Notes: generated by a model from the sequence alone, not told the origin. DNA of 64,000 bases from JADLHS01 sp964553795 (GCA_964553795.1 CAZKMR010000010.1:13468-77467), one strand, 5' to 3'; counted from the first letter of the stretch, positions 42,999 through 53,020 are shown. Translations and numbers: made by a program.

Positions 42999-44423
42999 TC
43001 ATTTTCCGGCCGGAATAATCAGCAATTGCTGAATTTTGGGGATGACTTGCGTCCAGGGAAGTCCCGAAGTGTCGGCCACGCCCGCCGCTACCCCGGCGGC
43101 CGCAGCGGAGGAAACGGACGTGCCGCGTGAGGCATACACCAAGCCGTTGAAGTAAAACAACACCACGCCCGGCGCCGCCGCATCTGGAGTGGTCCCCACA
43201 TTTGCGTATGAAGCGACCTGACCGCGCTCCGTGGCTGTCACTGCCACGACATCCGGGATGGCCGCGGGATAAAAAGGGACGTTGCTCCCGTCATTGCCAA
43301 CAGCCGCGAAGACCGGGACGTTTTGTTCGCTGAGAAATTTCACCACGTCGTAAAGCACCTGCGTTTCGCCATACCCGCCAAGGCTGTCGTTGATGACGGT
43401 GGCGCCGCGTTTGTAGGCTTCGTACATTCCGAGCGCGACCGAAAACGTATCCGCTGTCGGGCTGTTGCCAAAAACATCCACGGAGATGACTTGCACGGAA
43501 GTGTTGTTGTTGCCGACCGCTTGTTGCAGGGCCTGAGCCAGAGCGTTCAGCATCGCATCGGCATGAGTGGGGGACGACGAACTGGTCGTGGTGTCGCCGG
43601 CCAACGAAAGGCGTTCTTTGATCAGTTGTTCCAGCGTTGCGTCCTGCTTTTGCAACGCGGTATCCACGAGCCCTACGACGACCTGATTGCCGTCCCGTTG
43701 CACGGGGGAGAAGTTGAGTTTGGTCTGGGGCGCGGCGCGACCGCCGAGATTCTGCGGCGTGAACGGCGGATCGACGTAATAATTATACTCCACCCCGGCG
43801 ACGTCTGAATTCGCCAACAATTTCTGGCGCGCGGCTTCGGCGGCTTCCTCGGATTCGAATTGGAAGCGATACGCGTGCAACTCCGGAATGCGGTCCACGA
43901 TTTTGGCGCCGAGCGACCTGGCCAGGGCTTCAACATCCGTGCCGGGTTTGACGCGCACGATGAGTTCGTTGGGAACGCGTTTGGGCTGGGGCACAGATCG
44001 CACATGCGCATTGCGGACCTGACGCGTGGCGTTGTTCATCGCGGTGCGAAAGACGTAGAGGCGCGGCGGCCCGTTGGTTTGCGGCAACAGGGCGTAGTTC
44101 ATTTCGCCCAACAACCGCCGCAACGCCTGGTTTACCGGAAGCTCGCTAAATTTGACGGACGAACGGAAACGGTCATCCGGCTCGACGAACACGTGCCAGC
44201 CGGTTTGCTCCGCGATGTTTTCCAGCAAGCTGAGCAATTCCCAATCCCGCACATCGGCGGACATTCGTTCCTTATCCTTGTCCCACACGAGCGAGTTGGT
44301 CTCGGCCGCGGCTGACGAGGCGGCGCACCAGCCGGCCAGCAGCAACAACCCCGCGAGCATCAGCCGGTGTGGAAAAAATGCCTTCACTCGTGGTTGGATG
44401 GTAAAAGTGCTTCTCATGTTCAA
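42999..44423 (-). CDS. Secreted S8 (subtilisin-like) protease with an STN-like N-terminal domain
   Basis: The 474-residue protein has a signal peptide (about 1-41). Next is an STN/secretin-N-like domain at about 45-125 (MSADVRDWELLSLLENIAEQ, HVFVEPDDRF, QALRRLLGEMNYALLP), then an I9-like prodomain (about 150-220: NELIVRVKPGTDVEALARSL). The catalytic domain has Asp254 (GLVDTAL), His287 (PTHADAML), oxyanion Asn378 (AAVGNDGS) and Ser436 (RGTSVSS). The His motif departs from the usual HGTHVAG. It starts seven bases after the TIGR03790 gene, so the two are co-transcribed and may be functionally linked. Confidence 0.86.
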   Translation of the reverse strand: MNMRSTFTIQPRVKAFFPHRLMLAGLLLLAGWCAASSAAAETNSLVWDKDKERMSADVRDWELLSLLENIAEQTGWHVFVEPDDRFRSSVKFSELPVNQALRRLLGEMNYALLPQTNGPPRLYVFRTAMNNATRQVRNAHVRSVPQPKRVPNELIVRVKPGTDVEALARSLGAKIVDRIPELHAYRFQFESEEAAEAARQKLLANSDVAGVEYNYYVDPPFTPQNLGGRAAPQTKLNFSPVQRDGNQVVVGLVDTALQKQDATLEQLIKERLSLAGDTTTSSSSPTHADAMLNALAQALQQAVGNNNTSVQVISVDVFGNSPTADTFSVALGMYEAYKRGATVINDSLGGYGETQVLYDVVKFLSEQNVPVFAAVGNDGSNVPFYPAAIPDVVAVTATERGQVASYANVGTTPDAAAPGVVLFYFNGLVYASRGTSVSSAAAAGVAAGVADTSGLPWTQVIPKIQQLLIIPAGK

Positions 44424-44430
44424 GCAGGCC

Positions 44431-47019
44431 TCACGGAGTTTTCACACGATAAAACTGTTGGCCGGCGGCATGGTTTGTTTCCGTCCATTGTCCCCACGAG
44501 TTTGTCGGCGTGACGGCGGCGCGCAATCCGAAATTCTCCACTAGACTCGTCGTGCTGAGAATCTGATAACTGCGTCCTGCCGTAGCCGGCCAGGCGAGCG
44601 TCGGCTGCGCCGCCAACACCGCGACCTTGAAGGGCGGTTCCGCGCCGATGATGCGCATCCACCTGGTCTCGGTGCGGTATTGCGTCCCGTTGTTATGGGT
44701 CACCACCGCGTAAAAGGGATGTCGGCCAATGCCGAGGTAAGCGGCAGGAATGGCGAACGTCGCGCTGGTTACATTATTCGACGCGCCGAGTGAGCCACCG
44801 GTGCTGAACAATTCGATTCGCGCGATGCCGCTGGTGTTCGCGGCCACGGCGAATTGCAGCGTGGCTTCGAGCGCGGTGTTGGTGTCGCCCAAGAGTGTCG
44901 TGAACGTCGCGGACCACGGATTATTCTGAATGCGAATCGAACGGCGGATGTGCGTTTGCGTGCGGACGTGGCTGCCTTCGTAGGCGACCGCGGTCAACTC
45001 GTGATAACCATCGGCGTTCGTGGTGGTTTGAAATGGAAAACTCAAAGTCCAATTCGTCAACCCGGCAGTAAGATAGAGATGATTGCGCGGGCGCAAGTCG
45101 GCGAGATTGTCCTCCAACCTTCCAGTCATGGTTGGGCTGATCGAGAACGAGCCGGTCAAGTGTGCTTGAATTTGCGCTTCGTGCCAGCCCGCCGCGCGGG
45201 CCCGCAGATTGAATACCGCGGCTGGATCGTTGTTGGCGGTTGCACCGACGATCAAATCCTCTGCGATGACCCCATCCGAACCGGTCAACGCCACGTTGGC
45301 GTTGATCGCGTTCACCAGTGATTGCGCAAAAATCTGCATGTCCACGTAGATGTTGCCGCTGCTGGGCGACGTGTTGGTTACCGAAATTGTCGTCATCAAA
45401 CCATTGGTCCGAGTGACGGTCATTTGCAAATAATCATTCGTGACGACTTCGCCAACGATGGTGAACTGCCGAATGCCGCGAGCGGGCGTATCGAGAAAAT
45501 TACTGCGACTGGCAGATATGAAAGACGTCAGCAACGCGGCACTGCCGATGGAACTGGTGGCGCTGACCGCGACATTCGAACCGGGAGTGTTCAAACTCAT
45601 GCTCTGCAATTCAATGCGGTCGCCGTGGGCAAAGGCCGCTACTTTGGTCGCATTGCTGAACGCATTTGCGTTCAACCGCAGCACCAGATTGCTGGTCACC
45701 GCGGCGAGGGTCGCATTCGCCGGCACTGTGTAGTTTGTGGTGAAGCCATTCAGGGTCACTGAGAGAATGTTGTTTTGACGCGGAGGCATGTTGCTCACGG
45801 TATGCAGCAGTTGTCCGTTGAGAAACAAATCCACTTGTTGCACGGGGCGAGTGATGGAATCGGAAACATATTGAATACTCAAGTTGGTCGTTCCACTGAG
45901 CACGGCGTTCTCGGGCGGGTTGTTCCATGCGCCATGAGCCGGGAGCGCGAATGGGGCGGCGAGGGGTTCGCCGACGAGAATGCCTTGATATGGATTGGTC
46001 AGGCTTTGGTAGTAGCATTCCGCGATGGAGAAGCCGCGCGCCTGGTAGAAATAATTTTGCGCCGCGGGGAATTTGCCGGGATACGCGCAAGGTTCGGTGA
46101 CGGTGCCGTAGCTGGCGGTCGCGCCATGGTTGATGAAATCCATCGCCGTCGTGTGGTCAATGGGTTCAAAGAGAAATCCGCCAAAGGACGTCAGGTTGTC
46201 CACCATGGCGCCGGGCACAATCGGCGGATTGAACAGAGTGAAAACCTGTACGCCATTCTGAAACCCGAGCAGCGGTCCGAGCCCCGTGGTGGTGGAAATG
46301 TTGGTGAGTGCGACGCGATAATTGCCGCGCAATCGCGTGTTCTGGATCACATTGTCCGCTTGCAAATAACGCAGACGCCGCACGACATCGAATGTCTTGG
46401 CGATGAATACCGTTTGGGTTGGGAACGTGGCGTCGCTGGCGACGCCCAGATCGACCAGCGCTTTGGCCTTGGTGAGATTGGTGGCGGTCAGGAGAAACGT
46501 CAGCCACGAATTACTCGTGGCGCTGATGGGCGGCGTAGCGCGGAAAATACTTTCGCTGCCGGCGTAGAGATTCGTGGTGCCATTGGCCATGGTGCAGGCC
46601 AGGAACGGATCAGCGGGATTATCCTTGAAACCATAGAACAGCGCTGCGGTGGTGCTGTTGAAATTATTCGTCACGTTGACGGTGCTGTTGGTGATGCGAT
46701 ACGGGATGTCCATGCCCAAGACCACGAAATCAATCTGATTGGTCAGCTGGCGATTGGCCAACGCCGTGGTCAGGGGAAGGCGCAGGGAAGATTCAAATTC
46801 CGCCAACGTCCAGGTCGTGTTGCCGCCGGGCCAGTTGATGCGCAGTAGATTTTGGGGCGGCACGCCGCGCTGTTCACAGTAATAGTTGCCGAGCTGGACG
46901 GAATTGGTGCTGTTCTGATTGACGACGACCAACACATTCAGGCCGCTGCCGCCAGCCCAGGTCGTCCCGCCGGAGGCAAACAGCCACAACAACAAAATGA
47001 TCGGTCGGATCCGTGCCAT
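44431..47019 (-). CDS. TIGR03790-family secreted protein
   Basis: The protein has about 862 residues from the ATG at 47019, which gives a good signal peptide (MARIRPIILLLWLFASGGTT). The frame is open further upstream, but that part has no signal. The N-terminal 350 residues match the TIGR03790 pattern: LNVLVVVNQNSTNSVQLGNY, YCEQRGVPPQNLLRIN, IDFVVLGMDIPYRI, FGGFLFEPIDHTTAMDFINHG and FPAAQNYFYQARGFSIAECYY. Its biochemical function is unknown. Several beta-rich domains follow, and the last 70 residues (TLAWPATAGRSYQILSTTSL...) end FYRVKTP, like two other exported proteins in this window. The S8 protease follows at once. Confidence 0.85.
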   Translation of the reverse strand: MARIRPIILLLWLFASGGTTWAGGSGLNVLVVVNQNSTNSVQLGNYYCEQRGVPPQNLLRINWPGGNTTWTLAEFESSLRLPLTTALANRQLTNQIDFVVLGMDIPYRITNSTVNVTNNFNSTTAALFYGFKDNPADPFLACTMANGTTNLYAGSESIFRATPPISATSNSWLTFLLTATNLTKAKALVDLGVASDATFPTQTVFIAKTFDVVRRLRYLQADNVIQNTRLRGNYRVALTNISTTTGLGPLLGFQNGVQVFTLFNPPIVPGAMVDNLTSFGGFLFEPIDHTTAMDFINHGATASYGTVTEPCAYPGKFPAAQNYFYQARGFSIAECYYQSLTNPYQGILVGEPLAAPFALPAHGAWNNPPENAVLSGTTNLSIQYVSDSITRPVQQVDLFLNGQLLHTVSNMPPRQNNILSVTLNGFTTNYTVPANATLAAVTSNLVLRLNANAFSNATKVAAFAHGDRIELQSMSLNTPGSNVAVSATSSIGSAALLTSFISASRSNFLDTPARGIRQFTIVGEVVTNDYLQMTVTRTNGLMTTISVTNTSPSSGNIYVDMQIFAQSLVNAINANVALTGSDGVIAEDLIVGATANNDPAAVFNLRARAAGWHEAQIQAHLTGSFSISPTMTGRLEDNLADLRPRNHLYLTAGLTNWTLSFPFQTTTNADGYHELTAVAYEGSHVRTQTHIRRSIRIQNNPWSATFTTLLGDTNTALEATLQFAVAANTSGIARIELFSTGGSLGASNNVTSATFAIPAAYLGIGRHPFYAVVTHNNGTQYRTETRWMRIIGAEPPFKVAVLAAQPTLAWPATAGRSYQILSTTSLVENFGLRAAVTPTNSWGQWTETNHAAGQQFYRVKTP

Positions 47020-47229
47020 GCTCACAAAACTTCGGTGAACTACCCGGCAAGTTACCGGCTCTGGCGCAACTTGCAGGTAAAATCTAAACATTCTTTCGGC
47101 CGGCAAACGGAGCGAAGTCGCTTGCCCGAAATTGCGATAATTAGCGGTCGTTTGCGGTGTTTTCGCCCGGCAAATTGCAAAACCAAACTTGCCCACGCCG
47201 ACGCCCACTCATAGCCTGAACAACCTTTA

Positions 47230-49548
47230 ATGCAGGCGGCAAAACAAGTTTCGGGAGGCGCTTCCCAACTGACCTACGTCGTCTTGACCGGCAATCCCAA
47301 TTGCGGCAAGACGACTTTGTTTAATTCCCTTACCGGGTTGCGCGCCAAGGTCGGCAATTACGCCGGCGTTACCGTCGAACGCAAGGAAGGCAAACTCACC
47401 GGCGTGGAAGGTGGCGAAAAAATCCGCGTTCTGGATTTACCCGGCACTTACAGTCTCAGTCCCAATTCGCTCGATGAACAGGTTTCGCGCGACGTCTTGC
47501 TCGGGCGTTTGCCGGAAATCCCGGCGCCGGGCGCCATCGTGGTGGTAGTGGATGCCTCGAACCTGCAACGTAATCTTTATTACGCCACGCAAGTCATCGA
47601 ACTTGGTCACCCGACGATTCTCGCGTTGAACATGGTGGACGTGGCCGAAGGCATCGGGCACACGGTGGATGCAACCAAGCTTTCCGAGCAACTTGGCGTA
47701 CCGGTCGTGCCGATTGTGGCGAGCACCGGCTTCGGCATCAAAGCATTGCGGTCGGAAATCTTGATCGCGCTGGAGCAAAAAAAGAAAATCGAGCCGCGGC
47801 TGTTTTGTCAGTTGCCGGGCTTGTTTCGCATTGAAGCCACGGCGCTGGCGGACTTGCTCGCGCAGACGTATCACGAACGCCGGTTGCAGGCGACGGCGGA
47901 AGCGTTGTTGATTCTGAGCAACGAAAAAGCCTTGGCGTCGTCTTCCTCGCACTATCCGGCGGCGATTCAGGATGCCGTCGCAGCGGCGCGCAAACGACTC
48001 GACGCCGCAGGCGTGGACTGGCGCGGCGCACCAATTGAATGGCGCTACGCGCGCGTCGCCGAGATTCAGCAGGCGGTTACGACGGAACTGGAACCGCCGG
48101 GAGAAACCTTCAGTGACCGCCTGGACCGGGTGGTCACCCACAAGATTTGGGGGACGCTGATTTTCATCGTCGTCATGGCGACGATTTTCCAAAGCATTTT
48201 CACGTTTGCCGAGTATCCGATGACGTGGCTGGAAAGCGGCGTCACCTGGGCCGGTGACAATGTCGGCGCCCTGATTCCGCCGGGCGATTTGCATGATTTG
48301 CTGGTCAACGGTGTGATTGCCGGCGTGGGCGCCGTGGTGGTGTTTCTGCCGCAGATCCTGATGCTCTTTCTGTTCATCGGTCTGTTGGAAGACACGGGCT
48401 ACATGGCGCGGGCGGCGTTTTTGATGGACCGCCTGATGAGCAAGGTGGGGTTGCACGGCAAAAGTTTCATTCCCATGCTCAGCTCGTTTGCGTGCGCCAT
48501 CCCGGGCATCATGGCGACGCGCACGATTGAAAGCCCGAAGGATCGACTGGTCACCATTCTCGTGGCGCCACTGATGAGTTGTTCGGCGCGGTTGCCGGTG
48601 TACACGCTGCTGATCGGTGCGTGTATTCCCGATCGCGTGTTGGGGAATCTGAACTACCAACTCAATCTGGGCTTCACCGAGTTCAATGTGTTCGGATTTC
48701 TCGGCCTGCGCGGGCTCACGATGCTGGCGATGTATTTGCTGGGGATTGTGGTGGCGCTGTTGATGGCGTGGGTGTTCAAGAAAACCTTGCTCAAAGGCGA
48801 AACGCCGATGCTCATCATGGAATTGCCGCCTTACAAAAGGCCGTTATTCCGCGTCGTGCTGCGGCACATCTGGGATCGCTCGAAATTATTTCTCACGCGA
48901 GCGGGCACGGTCATTCTGGGCATCAGCATCATTCTGTGGTTTCTGGCGACGTATCCGAAGAGCAGTCAGTTGGACGCGGAGTTCGAGGCGCGGCGCAGTG
49001 AGATTACGAATTCCTTCAACGCCGTCAGCTTGAACACTGGCACTGGCCAGGCTTCCAATCAATTGGCCAGCTTGCAGGAACAGATAGAGGCGGTGGACAA
49101 AGAGGAAGCCGGGGAAAAACTACGCCGCAGCATCGCCGGCAAACTGGGCCGCGCCATCGAGCCGGTGATTGCGCCGCTGGGATTCGATTGGAAAATCGGC
49201 ATTGGCATCGTGGCGTCGTTCGCGGCCCGCGAGGTATTCGTGAGCACCATGTCCACCGTTTATAATGTCGGCGAGTTTGCCGATTCCGACGAAGGGATGG
49301 TGACGCTGGAAGAAACGTTGCGGCAGCAGCAACGCGACGATGGTTCGGCGGTCTATACGACGCTGACGGGGATCACGTTGATGGTGTTTTACGTTTTCGC
49401 GATGCAATGTGTCAGCACGGTGGCGGTGGTGCGGCGGGAGACGGCTTCCTGGAAATGGCCATTCTTTCAGTGGCTCTACATGGGCGTGCTCGCCTGGGTG
49501 CTTGCATTCATCACGTATCAAGGAGGCAAAGCATTGGGCTGGGGATGA
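47230..49548 (+). CDS. feoB: Ferrous iron transporter FeoB
   Basis: The 772-residue protein has an N-terminal G domain: GNPNCGKTTLFNSLTG (G1), NYAGVTVERKEG (G2 region), DLPGTYSLSPNSLDE (G3) and ALNMVDVAE (G4). A helical spacer follows, then two gate repeats (LEDTGYMARAAFLMDRLMSK, FIPMLSSFACAIPGIMATRT and FAAREVFVSTMSTVYNVG). It imports Fe2+ across the inner membrane. No feoA or feoC gene adjoins it. It is divergent from the TIGR03790 gene with 210 bases between; I found no clear Fur box. The ATG at 47230 gives a short lead of about 15 residues before the G domain. Confidence 0.96.
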   Translation: MQAAKQVSGGASQLTYVVLTGNPNCGKTTLFNSLTGLRAKVGNYAGVTVERKEGKLTGVEGGEKIRVLDLPGTYSLSPNSLDEQVSRDVLLGRLPEIPAPGAIVVVVDASNLQRNLYYATQVIELGHPTILALNMVDVAEGIGHTVDATKLSEQLGVPVVPIVASTGFGIKALRSEILIALEQKKKIEPRLFCQLPGLFRIEATALADLLAQTYHERRLQATAEALLILSNEKALASSSSHYPAAIQDAVAAARKRLDAAGVDWRGAPIEWRYARVAEIQQAVTTELEPPGETFSDRLDRVVTHKIWGTLIFIVVMATIFQSIFTFAEYPMTWLESGVTWAGDNVGALIPPGDLHDLLVNGVIAGVGAVVVFLPQILMLFLFIGLLEDTGYMARAAFLMDRLMSKVGLHGKSFIPMLSSFACAIPGIMATRTIESPKDRLVTILVAPLMSCSARLPVYTLLIGACIPDRVLGNLNYQLNLGFTEFNVFGFLGLRGLTMLAMYLLGIVVALLMAWVFKKTLLKGETPMLIMELPPYKRPLFRVVLRHIWDRSKLFLTRAGTVILGISIILWFLATYPKSSQLDAEFEARRSEITNSFNAVSLNTGTGQASNQLASLQEQIEAVDKEEAGEKLRRSIAGKLGRAIEPVIAPLGFDWKIGIGIVASFAAREVFVSTMSTVYNVGEFADSDEGMVTLEETLRQQQRDDGSAVYTTLTGITLMVFYVFAMQCVSTVAVVRRETASWKWPFFQWLYMGVLAWVLAFITYQGGKALGWG

Positions 49549-49666
49549 GGTTGCCGGACGCAAGTTTACGATGAACTGAGCCGGCGTGGATTTCGAGTTT
49601 CGCCCGCGAGGACGTTTCGGTAAGCTTCCGGCGTGGCGCTTAACAGCCTCGACTTCCTCCAGCACG

Positions 49667-51616
49667 ATGCAGACTGAAACCGGTTCGGACGAAAACGCTC
49701 CGCCGGCGAGCGATTCTGCGGCTGTCTCCCAACCGCAAGCGACCCCGGGTGCCACGCGCCTGACCGCGATGGCCTTGGCGGCGCTGGGGGTGGTTTACGG
49801 CGACATTGGCACCAGCCCGCTCTACGCGTTGCGCAGTTGTTTCTCGTTGCATGGCGGCGTTGTGGCCACGCAGGAGAATGTAATCGGGCTGCTGTCGTTG
49901 ATCTTCTGGTCGCTGATCCTGGTTGTCTCGGTCAAGTATCTCGCTCTGGTGATGCGGGCGGACAACCGCGGTGAAGGCGGCATTCTGTCGTTGCTCGCGT
50001 TGGCGGTGCCCGTGAAGGCGCAAATCTCGCCCCGGCGGCGCATCTGGTTCTTCGCCACGTTAGGAGTTTGCGGCGCGGCCTTTCTGTACGGTGAGGGCTT
50101 AATCACCCCGGCCATTTCGGTTTTGAGCGCCGTGGAGGGATTGGAGGTCGCCACGCCGGCGCTGAAATCCTACGTGATTCCGGTGACCATCGCATTGTTG
50201 GTGGGGCTTTTCAGTTTACAGCGCATCGGCACGGGCAACGTCGGCAGTATTTTCGGCTGGGTGATGTTGGTGTGGTTCAGCACGCTGGCCGTTCTGGGCT
50301 TGATGCATATCTGGAAATCGCCCGAGGTCTTCCGCGCCATCAATCCCTACTACGGCTGGCAGTTTCTGGCCAGCAATGGACTGAATGGTTTTCATCAATT
50401 GGGCGCGGTGTTTTTGGTTTTAACGGGGGTGGAAGCGCTTTATGCGGACATGGGGCATTTCGGTAAGAAACCGATTCGCGCCGCGTGGTTCAGTTTCGTT
50501 TTGCCGGCGCTGTTCTTAAATTATCTGGGGCAGGGCGCTTTGGTGTTAAGCAACCCGGCGGCGGCGACGAATCCATTCTTCCGCATGGCGCCCGAGTGGG
50601 CGTTGTATCCCCTGGTTTTTCTGGCCAGCAGCGCGGCGATTATCGCGTCGCAAGCCCTCATCTCCGGCGCGTTTTCTTTGACCATGCAAGCCATGCATCT
50701 CGGTTACCTGCCGCGCTTGTCCATTGAACACACTTCATCAGCGACGCGCGGTCAGATTTATATGCCTTGGATCAACTGGGGACTGATGTTTGGATGCATC
50801 GGTCTGGTGCTGGGCTTTCGCAACTCTGACAATCTGGCCGCCGCCTATGGTCTGGCCGTGGTGCTGACCATGTGCATTACCACGGTGCTGCTCTTTGTGG
50901 TCTCGCAACGATTGTGGAAGTGGAGCCTGCCCAAGGCGCTGGCGGTCTGTCTCTTTTTCCTCGCCATTGAAATTGCATTTCTCATCGCCAATCTGGCCAA
51001 GATCGCTCATGGCGGTTGGTTTCCGCTGCTCATCGGGGCCGTCGGACTCACCATCATGACCACCTGGAAAACCGGCCGCATCCGGTTGCGCCAGCGCCTC
51101 CTGAACAGCCTCTTGCCAATTGAGGATTTTCTGAAAGACGTGGCGGAAACCAGTCCGCATCGCGTCGCTGGCACCGCGGTTTTCCTCGCGGGCAATCCGG
51201 ACGGCACGCCCGCCGCCCTCACCCATAATTTCAAACACAATAAAATCCTGCACAAGCGCGTCGTGCTGCTCACCATCCTCGTAGAAGAAATTCCCTATGT
51301 GGAAACCGAGGAACGCGTCACGGTGACCGATCTCGGTCACGATTTTTATCGCGTCATCGGGCGCTACGGCTTCATGGAGGAACCTGATGCGCTCCAGATC
51401 TTGAAACTGTGCAAACCGCACGGCCTGAATTTCCGTGAGATGGAGACGACTTTCTTCCTGAGTCGCGAAACCATCATTGCGAGCGAACGTCGTGGTCTGG
51501 CGCGCTGGCGCAAACGGCTGTTCGCCTTGTTGTCACGAAACGCCCAGCCCGCCAATGCTTATTTCCGTCTGCCGCCTAACCGCGTTGTGGAACTCGGGTT
51601 GCAGGTCGAGATCTAG
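49667..51616 (+). CDS. kup: KUP-family potassium uptake protein
   Basis: The 649-residue protein has an acidic N-terminal lead, about twelve membrane helices and a C-terminal cytoplasmic domain of about 170 residues. Family marks are ALGVVYGDIGTSPLYALR, LKYLALVMRADNRGEGGILSL-type sequence (VKYLALVMRADNRGEGG), LYGEGLITPAISVLSAVEGL, LTGVEALYADMGHFGKKPIR, FFRMAPEW and SATRGQIYMPWINW. It imports K+, generally with protons. The ATG at 49667 is chosen over 49586 because the extra residues would be untypical. No regulator adjoins it, and tRNA-Ser lies 99 bases downstream. Confidence 0.95.
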   Translation: MQTETGSDENAPPASDSAAVSQPQATPGATRLTAMALAALGVVYGDIGTSPLYALRSCFSLHGGVVATQENVIGLLSLIFWSLILVVSVKYLALVMRADNRGEGGILSLLALAVPVKAQISPRRRIWFFATLGVCGAAFLYGEGLITPAISVLSAVEGLEVATPALKSYVIPVTIALLVGLFSLQRIGTGNVGSIFGWVMLVWFSTLAVLGLMHIWKSPEVFRAINPYYGWQFLASNGLNGFHQLGAVFLVLTGVEALYADMGHFGKKPIRAAWFSFVLPALFLNYLGQGALVLSNPAAATNPFFRMAPEWALYPLVFLASSAAIIASQALISGAFSLTMQAMHLGYLPRLSIEHTSSATRGQIYMPWINWGLMFGCIGLVLGFRNSDNLAAAYGLAVVLTMCITTVLLFVVSQRLWKWSLPKALAVCLFFLAIEIAFLIANLAKIAHGGWFPLLIGAVGLTIMTTWKTGRIRLRQRLLNSLLPIEDFLKDVAETSPHRVAGTAVFLAGNPDGTPAALTHNFKHNKILHKRVVLLTILVEEIPYVETEERVTVTDLGHDFYRVIGRYGFMEEPDALQILKLCKPHGLNFREMETTFFLSRETIIASERRGLARWRKRLFALLSRNAQPANAYFRLPPNRVVELGLQVEI

Positions 51617-51667
51617 CGCGGCGACGGAGATTGTGGTGACAGTGGCGGGATTAACTCAGCCCGACAC

Positions 51668-51695
51668 TTGACTCTCGCGGGGAGAGTCTCATAAG
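51668..51695 (+). promoter_or_regulatory. Candidate promoter of tRNA-Ser, overlapping a hairpin
   Basis: TTGACT (51668-51673) and CATAAG (51690-51695) are 16 bases apart and would start RNA about 13 bases before the tRNA. The spacer holds GACTCTC (51670-51676) and GAGAGTC (51682-51688), a 7-bp inverted repeat that could instead be the end of the kup transcript. Confidence 0.4.
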
Positions 51696-51714
51696 CTCTG
51701 CGACAATCTAAGGT

Positions 51715-51807
51715 GGAGAGATGGCCGAGTGGCTGAAGGCGCTGGTTTGCTAAACCGGTTTACGGTCAAAAGCCGTAACGAGGGTTCGAATCCCTCTCTC
51801 TCCGCCA
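51715..51807 (+). tRNA. tRNA-Ser(GCT)
   Basis: The 93-base gene includes an encoded CCA end. The acceptor stem GGAGAGA pairs with TCTCTCC. The anticodon loop is TTGCTAA, giving GCT for serine AGC/AGU codons. A long variable arm (TACGGTCAAAAGCCGTA), as in class II tRNAs, precedes the T arm GAGGG-TTCGAAT-CCCTC. Confidence 0.97.
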
Positions 51808-51845
51808 TTTCATTTACTTTCCTTAGCCCATAAATCGGCCCGATT

Positions 51846-52217
51846 TTATTGCGGCGGTGCCGTGCACAATTCGATCACGTGCCCGTCCGGGTCGGTCACA
51901 AATAGCTGCCAGGCGCCGTCGGGGCGTCGTTTCCGGGGACGAAAATTGGCCCCCACGCTTCCCAGGTGTTTTTCCCACGCGTCCAGATCGTCAATCAACA
52001 GGGCGAAATGATTGCTGCGCGTCCCAGCGGCAACGGTTTCCACGCGCTCGCCGATCAGGTGCAGTTCCTGCGTCGTGCCGAGCCGAAACCATGCCCCCGG
52101 AAAATCAAAAGCCGGTCGTGGCATGGGTTGCAGGCGCAGGGTGTGCAGATAGAACTCGCAACTGCGCGGCAGGTCCGCCACCAGCAGGGCGACGTGATTG
52201 AGTTCGCGAATGTTCAT
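51846..52217 (-). CDS. VOC (glyoxalase/dioxygenase-fold) protein
   Basis: The 123-residue protein has the two beta-alpha-beta-beta-beta halves of the vicinal-oxygen-chelate fold: LNHVALLVADLPRSCEFYLH with LHLIGERV, and RSNHFALLIDDLDAWEKHLG with VTDPDGHVIELCTAP. Likely metal ligands are the His in LNHVA, the His of LHLIG, the His of SNHFA and the Glu of IELC. The substrate cannot be told; relatives include glyoxalases, fosfomycin-resistance enzymes and dioxygenases. It is 12 bases downstream of the DUF4202 gene on the same strand. Confidence 0.88.
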   Translation of the reverse strand: MNIRELNHVALLVADLPRSCEFYLHTLRLQPMPRPAFDFPGAWFRLGTTQELHLIGERVETVAAGTRSNHFALLIDDLDAWEKHLGSVGANFRPRKRRPDGAWQLFVTDPDGHVIELCTAPPQ

Positions 52218-52229
52218 GGCGATGCAATG

Positions 52230-52838
52230 CTATGGGGTGAGGGCGCGATCAATCAGGGATTTTTCGCGCGGTGCATACGGTAATTGCAGGGCAGCGGCGT
52301 GGGCGGCTGGCGTCATTTTCTGCCACGATTTTTTCAGCGCGTTGATCATTTTCGCGTCGTCGGTTTTGGCTGCGAGCGCGGCGAATTGTCGTTCGAGAAA
52401 CACCAGGCACAACGCGTCTTCCAGCACGCAAACCTCCGGGTCGTTAGGATGATTCTTCTTCAAGTTCAATTCCTGCACCCGTTGCACCATTGCGTCGTCA
52501 TAGCCGACGGCTCGCAGCATCTCCGCCGATTTTTCCGCGTGAAATTTCTTCAGGTCGGCGCGCCAACGCAGATAGCCCGGCTTGTCCATCGGATAGGAGT
52601 CACGTGGGATTTCCCAGCGCCGCAAATGCTGACAGCGCGCCGCCAAACGCAATGCTTCGCTGGCATCGGGCGCCAGTTTCAGCACCCAATCCGTGAGCCA
52701 CTGAGCATAGACCAACTCGCGTGGTTGCGGTTGGCCGTTCACGAATTCGGCGTTTGGATCCTGCGCGTTCGCTGCGTCGAACTGGCGAATGGCCGCGACG
52801 AAACGCGCGGAGGCGGCGGATGAAAACTCACTTTGCAC
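52230..52838 (-). CDS. DUF4202 protein
   Basis: The 202-residue soluble helical protein matches the DUF4202 pattern: RFVAAIRQFDAANAQDPN, ELVYAQWLTDWVLKLAPDAS, LRLAARCQHLRRWEIPRDSYP, YLRWRADLKKFHAEKSAEML and EDALCLVFLERQFA. The conserved His and acidic residues (RCQHLRRWEIPR, FHAEK, LEDALCLVFLE) are arranged like a metal-dependent HD-type helical enzyme, but that reading is inference and the function is unknown. The VOC gene lies directly downstream. The start faces the DHH gene across 182 bases. Confidence 0.82.
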   Translation of the reverse strand: MQSEFSSAASARFVAAIRQFDAANAQDPNAEFVNGQPQPRELVYAQWLTDWVLKLAPDASEALRLAARCQHLRRWEIPRDSYPMDKPGYLRWRADLKKFHAEKSAEMLRAVGYDDAMVQRVQELNLKKNHPNDPEVCVLEDALCLVFLERQFAALAAKTDDAKMINALKKSWQKMTPAAHAAALQLPYAPREKSLIDRALTP

Positions 52839-53020
52839 GACGGCGTTATTTCAAACTGCGCCGCGGCTCGCAAGCGGGAATCTGCGTGAATCGAAATGGT
52901 GTCGCTGGAGTGCTCCGATTATCGCGATGATTGAATTCAATGAAACGCGAGGCGCGCGGATGTTGCAGATTTGCCAATTCGCCGCTCGCCACGTTTTCCC
53001 GGATTTCATATCGTCCGGGC

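Noticed and set aside
47020..47229. Fur box before feoB
   Set aside because: An AT-rich GATAATTA patch exists, but it does not form the expected inverted repeat.
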